Below, in pieces: positions 9,896 through 20,551 of a stretch of DNA of 64,000 nucleotides (within the stretch, counting starts at the first letter, position 1; each line of letters opens with the position of its first letter). The notes beneath the pieces were generated by a model. It was given only the letters and a program-made list of their open reading frames with translations, did not search any database and was not told the DNA's origin. Origin of the DNA: Rhizobiaceae bacterium (GTDB lineage Bacteria > Pseudomonadota > Alphaproteobacteria > Rhizobiales > Rhizobiaceae); assembly GCA_028279875.1 (NCBI GenBank), contig JANQMU010000005.1, positions 1 to 64,000 on the forward strand, written 5' to 3'. Made by a program: the position numbers and the translations under genes.

Positions 9896-12800
9896 TATCC
9901 GGCCGGCCGCCATCCGACGAGGCACCGCGTCACTCGCTCGACTGGACGACCCGCCAACAGGGCCTTGCCTCCGATCCCGAGCGCTCTGCCTGGGTCGCCG
10001 CCAATGCCGGCTCAGGCAAGACCCATGTGCTGTCGCAGCGCGTCATCCGGCTGCTGCTGGCCGGCTGCCGGCCATCGGCGATCCTGTGCCTGACCTACAC
10101 GAAGGCCGCGGCCTCGGAAATGGCCAACCGTGTTTTTGACCGGCTGGCGCAATGGACTCGGCTGGACGATGCGGCGTTGGGCGATCATATCGCCGAGCTT
10201 GACGGCAAAAGGCCCGACGCCGAGCGGCTTGAATTCGCCCGTCAGCTCTTTGCCCGGGCGCTCGAGACGCCGGGCGGTCTGAAGATCCAGACGATCCACG
10301 CCTTCTGTGAGGCGGTACTGCACCAGTTCCCGCTGGAGGCCAATGTCGCCGGGCATTTCGAGGTCATGGACGATGCCGCCACAGCGCAGCTCCTCGCCGA
10401 GGCGCGCCAGGCGCTGCTGGAAGCCGTCGCGCGCCGGTCCGACCCGGGCCTTGCCGAGGCTTTCGAAACGGTGCTCGAGGCGGCGGGCGAGTGGGGCCTG
10501 GAGGCATTGCTGGGCGAAATCCTCCACAAGCGGCAGCCGATCCGGCGCTTTTTGAAGACGGCGGATACCCTTGGCGGCGTCGACCCGGTTCTGCGCCGGG
10601 CCGTGCGGCTCGGCCCGCAGGAAGACGCCGATTCCGTCCACCGGTCGGTCTGGCCGCTACCGCCGGGGGTGGATCTGGCCGATTTTTGCGCCGCCGCCGA
10701 GGCCCAGAAGGCGAAAACACCACCGAAATGGGCGCAGAAGCTGACCGTGGCGGCGCAGGCCGATGATCCCGGCGAGCGCTTTGCCCTGCTGCGGGCGGCC
10801 TTCGTCAGGCAGGACGGCGCGCCGCGTTCGCTGAAGAACGCCGTGACCGCTGCCATGGAAGCAAGCCTGCCGGGCGCCGAGGCCTGGCTCGCCGAGGTGA
10901 GCGACCGCATCTGCGCCGCCCAGGATCGGCTGCAGATCTTCGAAATGGTGCGGCAAACCGGCGCGGCGCTGTTGCTGGCCCGCCGGCTGGACCGCGACTA
11001 TGAGGATCTCAAACGCCGGCAGGGCAGGCTCGATTTCGATGACCTCGTGGGACGTACGGCCGCCCTGCTCGAGCGCGACGGCGCCGGGTCCTGGGTGCAC
11101 TACAAACTCGACCGGGGCATCGATCACATATTGGTCGATGAGGCGCAGGACACCAGTCCCGATCAATGGGCGGTGATTGACAAACTGTCGGACGAGTTTT
11201 TTGCCGGCCAAACGGCGCGCGACGTCCGGCGCACGCTCTTTGCCGTCGGCGACGAGAAACAATCCATCTATTCCTTCCAGGGCGCCCGGCCGGAATTGTT
11301 CATGCAGACCGGGCGGACCGCGCGCAAACGTGCTTTCCATGCGGAAAGGCTCTTCGATCAGCTCAATCTTCATCTGTCCTTTCGTTCGACACCCGATGTG
11401 CTGTCGGCGGTCGATGCGGTTTTCTCGTTGGCGGAAAACCGCAAGGGCTTGCAATCCAACGATGAGGCGGTCAGCCACGCGGCATTCCGCAGCCGCGAGC
11501 CCGGCTGCGTCGAATTGTGGGAGATGATCGGCAAGCAGCGCGCCGACGACCATGAAGACTGGACCGCGCCGTTCAATGCGACCCCGGAAAGCGCCCCGCC
11601 GGCAGTTCTGGCGCGTCGGGTGGCCGGCACGATCGAAGGCTGGCTGCGCGACGGTGAGACCCTTGTGCAAGATGGCGAGCGGCGGCCGGTTCGGTCAGGC
11701 GATATTCTGGTTCTGGTGCGCAAGCGCGACGGATTTGTCGGCGCCCTGATGCGCCAGCTCAAGCGCGCCCATATCACCGTGGCCGGCGCCGACCGTCTGA
11801 GGCTCACGGCGCATATTGCCGTCGAGGACCTGATGGCCCTCGGCCGCTTTGTCCTGATGCCGGGCGATGATCTGTCCCTGTGCGCGGTTCTCAAGAGCCC
11901 GCTTTTCGGCTTCAGCGAGGACGATATCTTTCACCTGGCCGCGCAGCGGAAGGATGAGGAAAGCGTTTTCGCGCGCCTGTCGACGCTCGCCGGCCGGGAC
12001 CGCCGCTGGGCCGCCGCCCATGAAAGGCTGGCCGGTCTGTTGGCCCATGCGGATCGCGCGCCGGTCCATGATTTCTTCGCCCGCATTCTGGGCCCCGATG
12101 GCGGCCGCGCCCGGTTCCTCGCTCGCCTCGGAAGCGAGGTTGGCGACATTCTCGACGAGTTCCTGGCCTTTGCGCTGGAGCATGAACAGGCCGGTCTGCC
12201 CGGCCTTGAGGGCTTTCTGGCAACGCTTGAGGACCAGTCGCCGGAAATCAAGCGCGAACTGCAGCAGGGGCGCGATGAGGTCCGGATCATGACAGTTCAC
12301 GCCGCCAAGGGCCTGGAGGCGCCGATCGTCTTTCTGGTCGATTCCGGCGGCAAGCCGGCGGAGGCGTCGCATCTGCCCCGATTGCAGGAACTGCCGATTG
12401 ATCAAACAGTCGGAGCGCTGCCGCCGGCGATTGTGTGGGCGTCGGGAAAATCCAGCGACAACACCACCACGCAGGCCCTGAAAAGGACACGACTCGACCT
12501 GAACGAGGACGAGTACAGACGTTTGCTTTATGTCGGCATGACCCGGGCCGCCGATCGCCTGATCCTGTGCGGCTATCATGGTCTGCGGGAGCCGGCCTAC
12601 CGGCATTGGCACAAAATGGTCAGCGATGCGCTGACCGGCAGCGCCGCCTGTTCGCCGCAGGAATTCCACGCCGGCGACCAGCAATGGTCGGGCTTCCGCT
12701 ATGTCGTTTCGGCGCCGGATGAAAGCCGTCCGGTCGATGTGTCCGGAAAAGCCGCCGCCGAAGCGCAGGCCTTGCCGGCCGAACTGACGACACCGCTGCC

Positions 12801-13437
12801 CCGGCCGGCCCATCTGCCCCGGCCGCTGACACCCTCGGCCGCCGGTCTGACCGTCGAAACGGACAATGCCGCGTCCGGCCGGTCGCCATTCTTCGACGAC
12901 CCGTCGGCCGCTGGCCGGTCGATGGAACGCGGGCGCATCGTGCACCGGCTGCTGCAGGTGCTGCCGGATATCGCCCGCGACGGGCGCCGCGAGGCGGTCC
13001 GTCGCTATGGCGACCGGGCGCTCGCGTCCTGGCCGGCCGGCGATCGGGTCGAAATGGCTGAGGCGGTCTTCGCGGTGCTCGACGATCCGGCCTTCGCGCC
13101 GGTTTTCGCGCCGGGCAGCCGCGCGGAAGTCTCGGTCATGGGGACATTGACCATCGATGGCGAGCAGCGCGCCCTGTCGGCCCGCCTTGACCGGATTGCG
13201 GTCAGCGACGACCGGGTGCTGATCGTCGATTACAAGACGAACCGTTCACCGCCAAAGACCGTCGACGATGTACCGCAGGTCACTATGACACAAATGGCGC
13301 TCTATCGGTCGCTGCTGCAGCCGCTCTATCCCGGCAAATCCGTTCAGACAGCGCTGCTCTTTACGGAAGCGCCGCGTCTCATCGTGCTTCCGGCCGACCG
13401 CCTCGACGCGGCATTGCAAGGCTTGACGACAAAGTGA
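9892..13437 (+). CDS. addA: Double-strand break repair helicase AddA
   Basis: This UvrD-family 3'-5' helicase with a C-terminal RecB-type nuclease is the motor of the AddAB complex. Visible motifs are Walker [12 protein letters not shown] (near residues 37-47), [29 protein letters not shown], the late helicase motif [14 protein letters not shown], and the nuclease motif [10 protein letters not shown] near residue 1112. I place the start at GTG 9892: it overlaps the addB stop as GTGA and follows GGAGAGGA at 9881-9888. The product is 1181 residues. The frame stays open upstream to 9850, inside addB. Confidence 0.95.
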   Translation: MISGRPPSDEAPRHSLDWTTRQQGLASDPERSAWVAANAGSGKTHVLSQRVIRLLLAGCRPSAILCLTYTKAAASEMANRVFDRLAQWTRLDDAALGDHIAELDGKRPDAERLEFARQLFARALETPGGLKIQTIHAFCEAVLHQFPLEANVAGHFEVMDDAATAQLLAEARQALLEAVARRSDPGLAEAFETVLEAAGEWGLEALLGEILHKRQPIRRFLKTADTLGGVDPVLRRAVRLGPQEDADSVHRSVWPLPPGVDLADFCAAAEAQKAKTPPKWAQKLTVAAQADDPGERFALLRAAFVRQDGAPRSLKNAVTAAMEASLPGAEAWLAEVSDRICAAQDRLQIFEMVRQTGAALLLARRLDRDYEDLKRRQGRLDFDDLVGRTAALLERDGAGSWVHYKLDRGIDHILVDEAQDTSPDQWAVIDKLSDEFFAGQTARDVRRTLFAVGDEKQSIYSFQGARPELFMQTGRTARKRAFHAERLFDQLNLHLSFRSTPDVLSAVDAVFSLAENRKGLQSNDEAVSHAAFRSREPGCVELWEMIGKQRADDHEDWTAPFNATPESAPPAVLARRVAGTIEGWLRDGETLVQDGERRPVRSGDILVLVRKRDGFVGALMRQLKRAHITVAGADRLRLTAHIAVEDLMALGRFVLMPGDDLSLCAVLKSPLFGFSEDDIFHLAAQRKDEESVFARLSTLAGRDRRWAAAHERLAGLLAHADRAPVHDFFARILGPDGGRARFLARLGSEVGDILDEFLAFALEHEQAGLPGLEGFLATLEDQSPEIKRELQQGRDEVRIMTVHAAKGLEAPIVFLVDSGGKPAEASHLPRLQELPIDQTVGALPPAIVWASGKSSDNTTTQALKRTRLDLNEDEYRRLLYVGMTRAADRLILCGYHGLREPAYRHWHKMVSDALTGSAACSPQEFHAGDQQWSGFRYVVSAPDESRPVDVSGKAAAEAQALPAELTTPLPRPAHLPRPLTPSAAGLTVETDNAASGRSPFFDDPSAAGRSMERGRIVHRLLQVLPDIARDGRREAVRRYGDRALASWPAGDRVEMAEAVFAVLDDPAFAPVFAPGSRAEVSVMGTLTIDGEQRALSARLDRIAVSDDRVLIVDYKTNRSPPKTVDDVPQVTMTQMALYRSLLQPLYPGKSVQTALLFTEAPRLIVLPADRLDAALQGLTTK

Positions 13438-13568
13438 CAAGCCAATGCGCGACCGCCCGTCGATCAGTCCTTGAAATCCGTAACCGCCTGCCAGATATTG
13501 GGGGCAACATATGCGTTTCCGCGGGTGATTCTCTTCCGGCGGCATGCATTTCACAAAGGAGAATTCTC

Positions 13569-13889
13569 ATGACCACCGTGAAGGTCGATACGTCCAATTT
13601 CAAATCGGAGGTTCTGGAATCCGCCGAGCCTGTCGTCGTGGATTTTTGGGCGGAATGGTGCGGCCCATGCAAGATGATCGCGCCCAGCCTTGAGGAAATC
13701 TCCACCGAAATGGCTGGCAAGATCAAGGTGGCCAAGCTCAATATCGATGAAAATCCGGATATTGCCGCCCAGTATGGCGTGCGCTCCATCCCGACGCTCG
13801 CCATGTTCAAGGGTGGAGAGGTCGCCGATATCAAGGTCGGCGCGTCGCCGAAATCCGCGCTTTCAAGCTGGATTTCCGGCGCCGTCTGA
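13569..13889 (+). CDS. trxA: Thioredoxin 1
   Basis: A 106-residue cytosolic dithiol-disulfide oxidoreductase that gives electrons to ribonucleotide reductase and other targets. The active site WCGPC is at residues 30-34, with the cis-Pro loop SIPTLAMF further on. The ATG at 13569 follows the strong ribosome-binding site AAGGAG at 13556-13561; the frame is open to 13434, but that extension is not conserved-looking. The gap to addA is 131 bases, so it may have its own promoter. Confidence 0.96.
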   Translation: MTTVKVDTSNFKSEVLESAEPVVVDFWAEWCGPCKMIAPSLEEISTEMAGKIKVAKLNIDENPDIAAQYGVRSIPTLAMFKGGEVADIKVGASPKSALSSWISGAV

Positions 13890-13911
13890 ATAAGACGCCA
13901 AGAATCCCATT

Positions 13912-13934
13912 CGAGCCCGTCTCAGACGGGCTCG
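13912..13934. terminator. Hairpin between convergent trxA and folC
   Basis: CGAGCCCGT (13912-13920) pairs perfectly with ACGGGCTCG (13926-13934) across a five-base loop. It sits between the converging trxA and folC genes and includes the folC stop codon. Neither side has a good T-run, so it may be a weak bidirectional terminator or an mRNA end-stabiliser. Confidence 0.45.
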
Positions 13935-15256
13935 AGGCCGTTCTGCATCAACACATCGCCGACCAGATAGAGTGATCCGCAGATCAGGATGCGCGGCGGT
14001 GTATCCATATCGTCCCAGTCTTCCTTCAGCAGCTGCAAGGCCTGGTGAACATCCAGCGCCGGCTGGGCCGACAGACCTGCTTTCGACGCCTCGCCGGCCA
14101 GTACCACCGGATCGACCCCGGCATCCGAGCCTGTCACCGGCACCGTGTAGGCATGCCGTGCCATATCGGCAAACGCACTGAAATACCCCACCGGATCCTT
14201 GGTGTTGATCATCCCCGTGATCATGAACAGCGGCCGGGATATGCGTTCCTCGAGTTCCGCCAGCGTTTCGGAGACCGCCTGTCCGGCGCCCGGATTGTGG
14301 CCACCGTCGATCCATATCTCGGACCCGTCGGGCGCATTGTCGAAGATCCGGCCGCCGGTGAGCCTTTGCATGCGGCCCGGCCATTCGGCACTCTGCAGTC
14401 CGATTTCGATATCATTGTCCGCCAGCTCGAAGCCGGCCGCCTTGAGCGTGCGGATCGCGGCGGCGGCATTGGCCAGCTGATGCCTGCCGGGCAGGTTGGG
14501 CAGCGGCAGGTCGGAAAGTCCCGTTTCGTCCTGATAGACCAGCCGGCCATGCTCCTCATGGGCATAATAATCCTGGCCGTAGACGGTGACCGGACATCCG
14601 AGCCGGTCGGCCGTCGCGACGACGACGTCGCGCGCCGGCTCGTCCTGCTGGAAACCGACCACCACCGGTGAACCCGGCTTGATGATGCCGGCTTTCTCCG
14701 CCGCGATCAGCTCGACCCGGTCGCCGAGATAGGATTGGTGATCGAGGGAAATCGGCATGATCAGGCATGCCGCCGGATGACGGATGACATTGGTGGCGTC
14801 GAACCGGCCGCCGAGCCCCACTTCGATCAGCGCAGCATCCGCCGGATGTTCGCTGAACAGGATGAAGGCCACGGCGGTCAGGATTTCGAAAACGGTGATC
14901 ATCTCGCCGTCATTGGCCCGGGCCGCGCGCCGAATGGCTTCGGCAAGGGTCGCATCATCGACCTGGGCGGAGCCGCCGCCGCTTTGTCCGATCCGATAGC
15001 GTTCATGCCAGTCGATCAGATGCGGCGAGGTGTGAACATGCACGGAGAGCCCCGCCGCCTCGAGCATCGCCCGGCAGAACGCTGTTGCCGATCCCTTGCC
15101 GTTGGTGCCGGCAATATGGATGACGGGCGGCAGCCGGTCCTGCGGATTGCCGAGCCGGTCGAGCAGCCGCGACACCCGGTCAAGCGACAGATCGTAGCCC
15201 TTGGGATGAAGGGCCATCAATTGCTGGATTTCGTCAGCCGCGCTCGTCTGGGTCAC
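13922..15256 (-). CDS. folC: Folylpolyglutamate synthase / dihydrofolate synthase
   Basis: FolC adds glutamate to dihydropteroate and then to reduced folates, keeping the cofactors in the cell. The Mur-ligase-type P-loop [12 protein letters not shown] and the later [15 protein letters not shown] segment are clear. The frame is open to an ATG at 15295, but that would overlap accD by 62 bases. GTG 15256 gives 444 residues and a 23-base overlap. An ATG at 15217 is a third option with no overlap but no evident ribosome-binding site. Coupling to accD is likely. Confidence 0.93.
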   Translation of the reverse strand: MTQTSAADEIQQLMALHPKGYDLSLDRVSRLLDRLGNPQDRLPPVIHIAGTNGKGSATAFCRAMLEAAGLSVHVHTSPHLIDWHERYRIGQSGGGSAQVDDATLAEAIRRAARANDGEMITVFEILTAVAFILFSEHPADAALIEVGLGGRFDATNVIRHPAACLIMPISLDHQSYLGDRVELIAAEKAGIIKPGSPVVVGFQQDEPARDVVVATADRLGCPVTVYGQDYYAHEEHGRLVYQDETGLSDLPLPNLPGRHQLANAAAAIRTLKAAGFELADNDIEIGLQSAEWPGRMQRLTGGRIFDNAPDGSEIWIDGGHNPGAGQAVSETLAELEERISRPLFMITGMINTKDPVGYFSAFADMARHAYTVPVTGSDAGVDPVVLAGEASKAGLSAQPALDVHQALQLLKEDWDDMDTPPRILICGSLYLVGDVLMQNGLEPV

Positions 15257-16238
15257 GTTGGTCCGATCCGTCCGGGTTTGCGGGGGCGGCGGCATCGGCC
15301 GCGACCGGTTCCAGAACCTCCTCGTCTGCTTCGGGCGGCGCTTCGGCGCCCGGGGTTTCCGGCACCGGATCGTCTTCCTCTGGATCAGCCGGCTGTTTGA
15401 GCAGGATCTTGAGAATGCGGGCCAGGGTGTCCGGCAGATCGAGGCGGCTGACCACCATGTCGACCATGCCGTGTTCCATCAGATATTCCGACGTCTGGAA
15501 GCCTTCCGGCAATTGCTGGTGGATGGTCTGGGCGATCACCCGTTTGCCGGCGAAGCCGATTTCCGCGCCCGGTTCGGCGATATGGATATCGCCGAGCATC
15601 GCGTAGGACGCCGAAACGCCGCCGGTGGTCGGGTTGGTAAGCACCACGATGTAGGGAAGGCCGGCCTCCTTCAGCATTTCAACCGCCACGGTGGTGCGCG
15701 GCAGCTGCATCAGCGACAGAATGCCTTCCTGCATGCGGGCGCCGCCCGATGCGGGAAACATCACCAGCGGACATTTGTTTTCGATCGCCACCTCGAAGGC
15801 CCGGATAATCGCCTCGCCGGCGGCAACGCCGAGCGATCCGGCGATGAACTCGAAATCATGGGCGCAGGCGACCAGCTGCACGCCCTTGACGGTGCCGATC
15901 CCGGCGACGATGGAATCGTCCAGGCCGGTTTTGGCCCGGACATCGCGCAGCCGGTCGGAATACTTCTTGGAGTCGCGGAATTTGAGCGGGTCCTGTGCCG
16001 CAGGCGGCCGTGGCAGTTCCTCGAACACCCCGTCGTCGAACAGATAGGTCAGTTTCGCCTTGGCCGAGATTTTCATGTGATAGCCCGAATTCGGGATCAC
16101 CCACATGTTTTCTTCCAGATCGGTGTGAAACACCATTTCCCCGGTTTCGGGACATTTGATCCAGAGATTTTCGGGAACCTCCCTGCGTCCGAGCATCGAA
16201 TTGATCTTCGGCCGCACAAAGCTGGTTATCCAGTTCAC
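15234..16238 (-). CDS. accD: Acetyl-CoA carboxylase carboxyltransferase subunit beta
   Basis: AccD and AccA form the carboxyltransferase that makes malonyl-CoA for fatty acid synthesis. Carboxyltransferase motifs include [12 protein letters not shown] and [17 protein letters not shown]. The N terminus is unusual: the family normally has a four-Cys zinc ribbon, but here only one Cys remains, in [11 protein letters not shown], so zinc binding is doubtful. I chose GTG 16238, giving the N terminus [13 protein letters not shown], because GGGAG lies nine bases upstream; TTG 16259 would add seven residues. The product is 334 residues. It lies between trpA and folC, an arrangement common in Alphaproteobacteria. 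Confidence 0.94.
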   Translation of the reverse strand: MNWITSFVRPKINSMLGRREVPENLWIKCPETGEMVFHTDLEENMWVIPNSGYHMKISAKAKLTYLFDDGVFEELPRPPAAQDPLKFRDSKKYSDRLRDVRAKTGLDDSIVAGIGTVKGVQLVACAHDFEFIAGSLGVAAGEAIIRAFEVAIENKCPLVMFPASGGARMQEGILSLMQLPRTTVAVEMLKEAGLPYIVVLTNPTTGGVSASYAMLGDIHIAEPGAEIGFAGKRVIAQTIHQQLPEGFQTSEYLMEHGMVDMVVSRLDLPDTLARILKILLKQPADPEEDDPVPETPGAEAPPEADEEVLEPVAADAAAPANPDGSDQRDPDERG

Positions 16239-16256
16239 TGGCTGATACTCCCGATC

Positions 16257-16282
16257 CAAAACACCGCGGGGCCGGCCCCGCG
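16257..16282 (-). terminator. Perfect GC palindrome between trpA and accD
   Basis: Bases 16265-16282 are an 18-base perfect palindrome made only of G and C. On the - strand it is followed by GTGTTTTGG. It could act as an intrinsic terminator or attenuator separating trpFBA from accD-folC. The T-run is short, and accD starts close behind it. Confidence 0.45.
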
Positions 16283-16304
16283 TTTCTCTTATAATGTGGG
16301 GTTT

Positions 16305-17144
16305 TTATTCGGCCGCCGCAAGACGTGCCGAGCGCACGCCCGATGCCAGCGAATGCACAAGGTCGGTGACCTTGCCGACCGTGTCGCCGGTCGCCGCGCC
16401 CGATTCGTCCAGCGAGCCGGCAATGGCGTTGACGATGGCGGTTCCCACCACCACGCCGTCCGCCGATGCGCCGATGGCCCTGGCCTGGTCCTGCGTCTTG
16501 ACGCCGAAGCCGACGCAGACCGGCAGCTCCGTATGCCCCTTGATGCGGTCGACCGCCGCGCCCACCTTGTCGGTGTCCGGCAGCGCCGATCCGGTTATGC
16601 CGGTCATCGAGACATAATAGACGAAGCCGGAGGTGTTCTTCAGCACCGCCGGCAGCCGCGCGTCATCCGTCGTCGGCGTCGCCAGCCGGATAAAGCTGAT
16701 GCCTTTATCAAGTGCCGGAATGCACAATTCGTCATCCATTTCCGGCGGCAGGTCGACGACGATCAGGCCGTCAATGCCGGCCGCCAGCGCCTCCTGCAGG
16801 AACCGGTCGACGCCATAGACATAGATCGGGTTGTAGTAGCCCATCATGACGACAGGCGTCTTGGAATCGCCGGCCCGGAAATCCCGCGCCATCTGCAGCG
16901 TCTTGACCAGGGTCTGCCCGCCTTTCAGCGCGCGAAGACCGGCGGCCTGGATCGCCGGTCCGTCGGCCATCGGGTCGGAAAAGGGCATGCCGAGTTCGAT
17001 AATGTCGGCGCCGGCCTGCGGCAGCGCCCTCATGATCGCCAGCGAAGACTGGTAATCGGGGTCTCCGGCCATGAAATAGGTGACCAGGGCCGGCCGGTTC
17101 TCATCGGCGAGGGCTGCAAAACAGGCGTCCATGCGTGCGGTCAT
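16305..17144 (-). CDS. trpA: Tryptophan synthase subunit alpha
   Basis: TrpA cleaves indole-3-glycerol phosphate to indole and glyceraldehyde-3-phosphate and channels indole to TrpB. The 279-residue TIM barrel shows the catalytic segment [15 protein letters not shown] and the phosphate-binding stretch [11 protein letters not shown] use ATG 17144, which overlaps the trpB stop as ATGA. The frame is open to 17207, but that lies inside trpB. Confidence 0.96.
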   Translation of the reverse strand: MTARMDACFAALADENRPALVTYFMAGDPDYQSSLAIMRALPQAGADIIELGMPFSDPMADGPAIQAAGLRALKGGQTLVKTLQMARDFRAGDSKTPVVMMGYYNPIYVYGVDRFLQEALAAGIDGLIVVDLPPEMDDELCIPALDKGISFIRLATPTTDDARLPAVLKNTSGFVYYVSMTGITGSALPDTDKVGAAVDRIKGHTELPVCVGFGVKTQDQARAIGASADGVVVGTAIVNAIAGSLDESGAATGDTVGKVTDLVHSLASGVRSARLAAAE

Positions 17145-18367
17145 GTGGACAGCTCCACACCGAGATGGGCGGCGGCGGTGAAGACGTCCTTGTCGCCGCG
17201 GCCGCACAGATTCATGACGATGATTTCGTCCTTGCCCATATCGGGCGCCCGTTTGATGACTTCGGCCAGCGCATGCGCCGGCTCGAGCGCCGGAATGATG
17301 CCTTCCACCCGGGTCAGGCGCTGGAAGGCGTCCAGCGCCTCATGGTCCATAACAGGCACATACTCGACCCGGCCGCTGTCGTTCAGCCAGGAATGCTCCG
17401 GCCCGATCCCAGGATAGTCAAGACCGGCGGAGATGGAATGGCCTTCCTCGATCTGTCCGTCGCCGTCCTGCAGCAGATAGGTCCTGTTGCCATGCAGGAC
17501 GCCCGGTCTGCCGGCAGTCAGCGAAGCGCAATGTTCCTTCGTCTCAAGTCCCTTTCCGCCGGCCTCGACGCCGACGATGCGAACGCTTTCATCGTCCAGA
17601 AACGGGTGGAACAGGCCGATGGCGTTGGAGCCGCCGCCGACGGCGGCGACCAGCAGGTCCGGCAGCCTGCCCTCCGCGGCGAGCAGCTGTTCCTTCGCCT
17701 CGCGGCCGATCACCGACTGGAAATCGCGGACCATTTCGGGATAGGGATGCGGCCCGGCGGCGGTGCCGATCAGGTAGTAGGTGTTTTCGACATTGGTCAC
17801 CCAGTCGCGCAGCGCCTCGTTCATCGCGTCCTTGAGCGTGCCGTTTCCGGCGCTGACGGGAATCACCTCGGCGCCCAGCAGTTTCATGCGGAAGACATTG
17901 GGCGATTGGCGCTCGACATCGGTGGCGCCCATATAGACGACGCAGGGAAGGCCGAAGCGCGCCGCCACCGTGGCCGTGGCGACACCGTGTTGTCCGGCGC
18001 CGGTTTCGGCGATGATACGGGTTTTGCCCATCCGCCGCGCCAGCAGGATCTGCCCCAGGCAATTGTTGATCTTGTGCGAGCCCGTATGGTTGAGTTCGTC
18101 GCGCTTGAAATAGATCTTGGCGCCGCCCAGCTCCTCGGTCAGCCGCTCGGCGAAATAGAGCGGGCTTGGGCGGCCGGTATAATGTGCATTGAGATCGTCG
18201 AGCTCGGCCTGGTAGCCGGGGTCGGTCTTGGCATGGTTCCAGGCCTTCTGCAGATCGAGGATCAGCGGCATCAGCGTTTCGGCAACGAAACGCCCGCCGA
18301 AAATGCCGAAACGGCCTTCCTCATCGGGGCCGGCGCGATAGGAATTGGGTTTGACGGATTGGTTCAC
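17141..18367 (-). CDS. trpB: Tryptophan synthase subunit beta
   Basis: This PLP enzyme condenses indole with serine to give tryptophan. The PLP lysine is in [11 protein letters not shown], and the glycine-rich phosphate loop is [11 protein letters not shown]. The 408-residue length is normal. The start is GTG and overlaps the trpF stop (GTGA), and its own stop overlaps trpA. trpF, trpB and trpA are therefore a tightly coupled operon; the early trp genes are not in the window. Confidence 0.97.
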   Translation of the reverse strand: MNQSVKPNSYRAGPDEEGRFGIFGGRFVAETLMPLILDLQKAWNHAKTDPGYQAELDDLNAHYTGRPSPLYFAERLTEELGGAKIYFKRDELNHTGSHKINNCLGQILLARRMGKTRIIAETGAGQHGVATATVAARFGLPCVVYMGATDVERQSPNVFRMKLLGAEVIPVSAGNGTLKDAMNEALRDWVTNVENTYYLIGTAAGPHPYPEMVRDFQSVIGREAKEQLLAAEGRLPDLLVAAVGGGSNAIGLFHPFLDDESVRIVGVEAGGKGLETKEHCASLTAGRPGVLHGNRTYLLQDGDGQIEEGHSISAGLDYPGIGPEHSWLNDSGRVEYVPVMDHEALDAFQRLTRVEGIIPALEPAHALAEVIKRAPDMGKDEIIVMNLCGRGDKDVFTAAAHLGVELST

Positions 18368-19029
18368 CTGGCACTCACTCTCGCTGTTTTCGCCGCGTCG
18401 ACCGCCTTGAAAAACGTTTTGATCAGGCCGACATCCTTGATACCGGGCGCCCGCTCGACGCCGGACGAGGCATCGACCGCATGCGCGCCGGTCTGTTTCA
18501 GCGCCGCGTTGATATTGCCCGCATTCAGGCCCCCCGAAAGCATGTAATCGACATCCGCGTCAAGGGCCGACAGCACGGTCCAGTCGAAGGCGACGCCATG
18601 GCCGCCCGGAACTTCGGAGCCGGCCGGCGGTTTGGCATCGAACAGGAACCGGTCGGCAACACCCCGATAGGGCGCGATCGCCTCGAGATCTGCAGCGTCC
18701 CGCACCGCAAAGGCCTTCATGACAGGCAATCCGAAGCGTGTCTTCACCGCCGCCACCCGTTGCGGGCTTTCTCTCCCATGCAATTGCAGCATGTCCGGCG
18801 CCACGGCTGAAACGATGGCCTCCAGCGTCGCATCATCCGCATCGACCGAAACGGCAACGGCCTTTGCCCGTCCATGGACCGCCCGGCGCAGCTCGGCCGC
18901 CGCCGCCGGCTCGATATGGCGCGGGCTCTTTGGAAAGAAGATGAAGCCGACATGATCCGCACCGCGATCAAGCGCCGCATTCAGCGTCTCGGCCGTCCTC
19001 AAACCGCAGATCTTGACAGAAAGTTCCAT
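18364..19029 (-). CDS. trpF: Phosphoribosylanthranilate isomerase
   Basis: TrpF converts phosphoribosyl-anthranilate to the carboxyphenylamino-deoxyribulose phosphate, the third dedicated step of tryptophan synthesis. The 221-residue barrel begins with the typical SVKICGLRT segment, with its catalytic Cys, and continues with [14 protein letters not shown]. The frame is open to 19104, but [10 protein letters not shown] starting at 19029 matches the family N terminus. It is the first gene of the trpFBA operon. Confidence 0.95.
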   Translation of the reverse strand: MELSVKICGLRTAETLNAALDRGADHVGFIFFPKSPRHIEPAAAAELRRAVHGRAKAVAVSVDADDATLEAIVSAVAPDMLQLHGRESPQRVAAVKTRFGLPVMKAFAVRDAADLEAIAPYRGVADRFLFDAKPPAGSEVPGGHGVAFDWTVLSALDADVDYMLSGGLNAGNINAALKQTGAHAVDASSGVERAPGIKDVGLIKTFFKAVDAAKTARVSAR

Positions 19030-19081
19030 GCGCTGCTCGTCGCACGAAATGACCGGAGAGTCGAGGATTTCCGGCGCCGCT

Positions 19082-19834
19082 TCAGCGGCGAAAATCGATC
19101 GCATGCAGCGCCGACCCGTTCCTCTTCAGCCAGCTCTTGGCCTCATCGGTGCGCGGGCACAGCCTCCGGCACAGCGCCCAGAAGCGCGGCCCGTGATTCA
19201 TTTCGCGCAGATGCGCGACCTCATGGGCGGCGAGATAGTCGAGCACATAATCGGGCGCCATGACGATGCGCCAGGAAAAGGACAGCCGCCCGTCGGCCGA
19301 ACAGGAACCCCACCGGCTCTTGGTGTCCTTGACCTGGATCGCGGCCGCCGGCCTGCCGAGCGTCGCCGTATGGCGTGTCACGGCCTGTTCGAGATCGTTC
19401 CTCGCCTGCTTCTTGAGATAATCGACGACACGGCGGCGCAGATGTTCCGGCGCGCCGCCGACCAGCAGCACTGGGTCACCGTCGACCTGTCGGGTCTCGC
19501 TGACGCTGCGCACCCGTCCGGTCCGCTCGATCCGATGCGGAACGTCGCGGATCGGGATCAGCCCGCCCTCTGCCACGCCGGTGGGTTTGGGAAGCCCGTT
19601 GAGTTTCGTCGTCAGCCAGCCATGGTGGCGGTGCAGGAAGCGGTCGATTTCGGTGTCGGATACGCCCGTGGGCACCGACATTTTCAGCGCCCCGCCGCCC
19701 GGTTCGATGCGCAGGGTCATGCGTGTCGCCCGCCCGTTTTCCCGAATGGTAAGGGGCAGCCGGCGTCCGGCGACGGCAATGTCGCGCCCGCGCGGCTTCG
19801 GCGCGGTTTTCTTGCCTTTCTTCAGTCCGAACAT
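19082..19834 (-). CDS. YgjP/SprT-like (DUF45, M48-annotated) zinc metallopeptidase family protein
   Basis: This 250-residue protein ends in the family signature HEVAHLREMNHGPRFW, an HExxH zinc site with a third ligand further on, preceded by TKSRWGSCSADGRLSFSW. Members are often annotated as M48-family or DUF45 peptidases, and their substrates are largely unknown. There is no signal peptide; the start is a basic MFGLKKGKKT. The stop lies 52 bases before trpF, so co-transcription with the trp genes is possible. Confidence 0.85.
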   Translation of the reverse strand: MFGLKKGKKTAPKPRGRDIAVAGRRLPLTIRENGRATRMTLRIEPGGGALKMSVPTGVSDTEIDRFLHRHHGWLTTKLNGLPKPTGVAEGGLIPIRDVPHRIERTGRVRSVSETRQVDGDPVLLVGGAPEHLRRRVVDYLKKQARNDLEQAVTRHTATLGRPAAAIQVKDTKSRWGSCSADGRLSFSWRIVMAPDYVLDYLAAHEVAHLREMNHGPRFWALCRRLCPRTDEAKSWLKRNGSALHAIDFRR

Positions 19835-19877
19835 GACGATGTCTTAGATGATTCCCGGCAGCTGGACAAAACAGGGT

Positions 19878-19903
19878 AAAAAAACGGCGCCACAGGGGCG
19901 CCG
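19878..19903 (-). terminator. Intrinsic terminator after the DUF2852 gene
   Basis: On the - strand CGGCGCC pairs perfectly with GGCGCCG across a five-base loop (stem 19885-19891 with 19897-19903). Seven Ts follow at once (19884-19878). It lies 34 bases beyond the stop of the 138-residue DUF2852 gene and before the metallopeptidase gene, so those two genes are probably separate transcripts. Confidence 0.85.
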
Positions 19904-19937
19904 CAATCGGTGTGACTGGAATGTCGGGAGGAGGTGT

Positions 19938-20354
19938 TCAGTCCAGGTCACTTTCCGAAGACCGGTCTCGCGCGGTCTGTCGTTTGGCCATGAAACGGTC
20001 GAACTCTTTCTGATCTTTCGCCCGGCGAAGTTCGCGGACATAGTCGTCGAACTCCTCGCGTGCCTCATCGAGCTTGCGCCGTTCTTCGGCAAGGCGCTTG
20101 AGTTCCGCATCGCGCCATTCGTCGAATGCAACATTGCCGGTCCGCGAATAGCCGCCGCGCCTGGAGCGCCGGCATCCGGTGAACATCTCATCGGTGGCCT
20201 TGTTGACATCGCGCTTGAAACCGTCAAGCCGATCACCCCAGATGATATAGGCAAGCATTGCAAGGCCCAGAGGCCAGAATACGACAAAGCCGAGAACCAT
20301 CATGGCGATGGTGAGGGGTGTCCAGGCAGGACGTAGCATTGCAGTATTGGTCAT
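19938..20354 (-). CDS. DUF2852 family membrane-anchored protein
   Basis: This is a 138-residue protein of unknown function, matching a family restricted largely to Alphaproteobacteria. It has an N-terminal hydrophobic region (about residues 10-35, ending AMLAYIIWGDR). A charged coiled-coil-like C-terminal half follows, rich in Glu, Arg and Lys (DAELKRLAEERRKLDEAREE). The topology suggests an inner-membrane anchor with a cytoplasmic helix. The frame is open to 20399, but ATG 20354 (MTNTAML) places the helix near the N terminus. A strong terminator follows. Confidence 0.8.
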   Translation of the reverse strand: MTNTAMLRPAWTPLTIAMMVLGFVVFWPLGLAMLAYIIWGDRLDGFKRDVNKATDEMFTGCRRSRRGGYSRTGNVAFDEWRDAELKRLAEERRKLDEAREEFDDYVRELRRAKDQKEFDRFMAKRQTARDRSSESDLD

Positions 20355-20551
20355 CGATAAGCCCTTACTTTGAAGGAAACGACAGACATTGCCGTCCACG
20401 CGTTTGATGTGGGTGCAATTTGGCGCGATTCAAGAAATCGTCACGAAAAAATTTCGCAATCCCATGAAATCAAACGGAAAAAGACCATCAGAGGACACAA
20501 GTCTCTGCAACTTATGGGTGCGCAACTTGCAATTGCGTCCCGCGCAGGTCT

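Noticed and set aside
15258..17417. Open frame of over 700 codons on the + strand across accD, trpA and trpB
   Set aside because: It is antisense to three well-identified genes and its translation matches nothing familiar.
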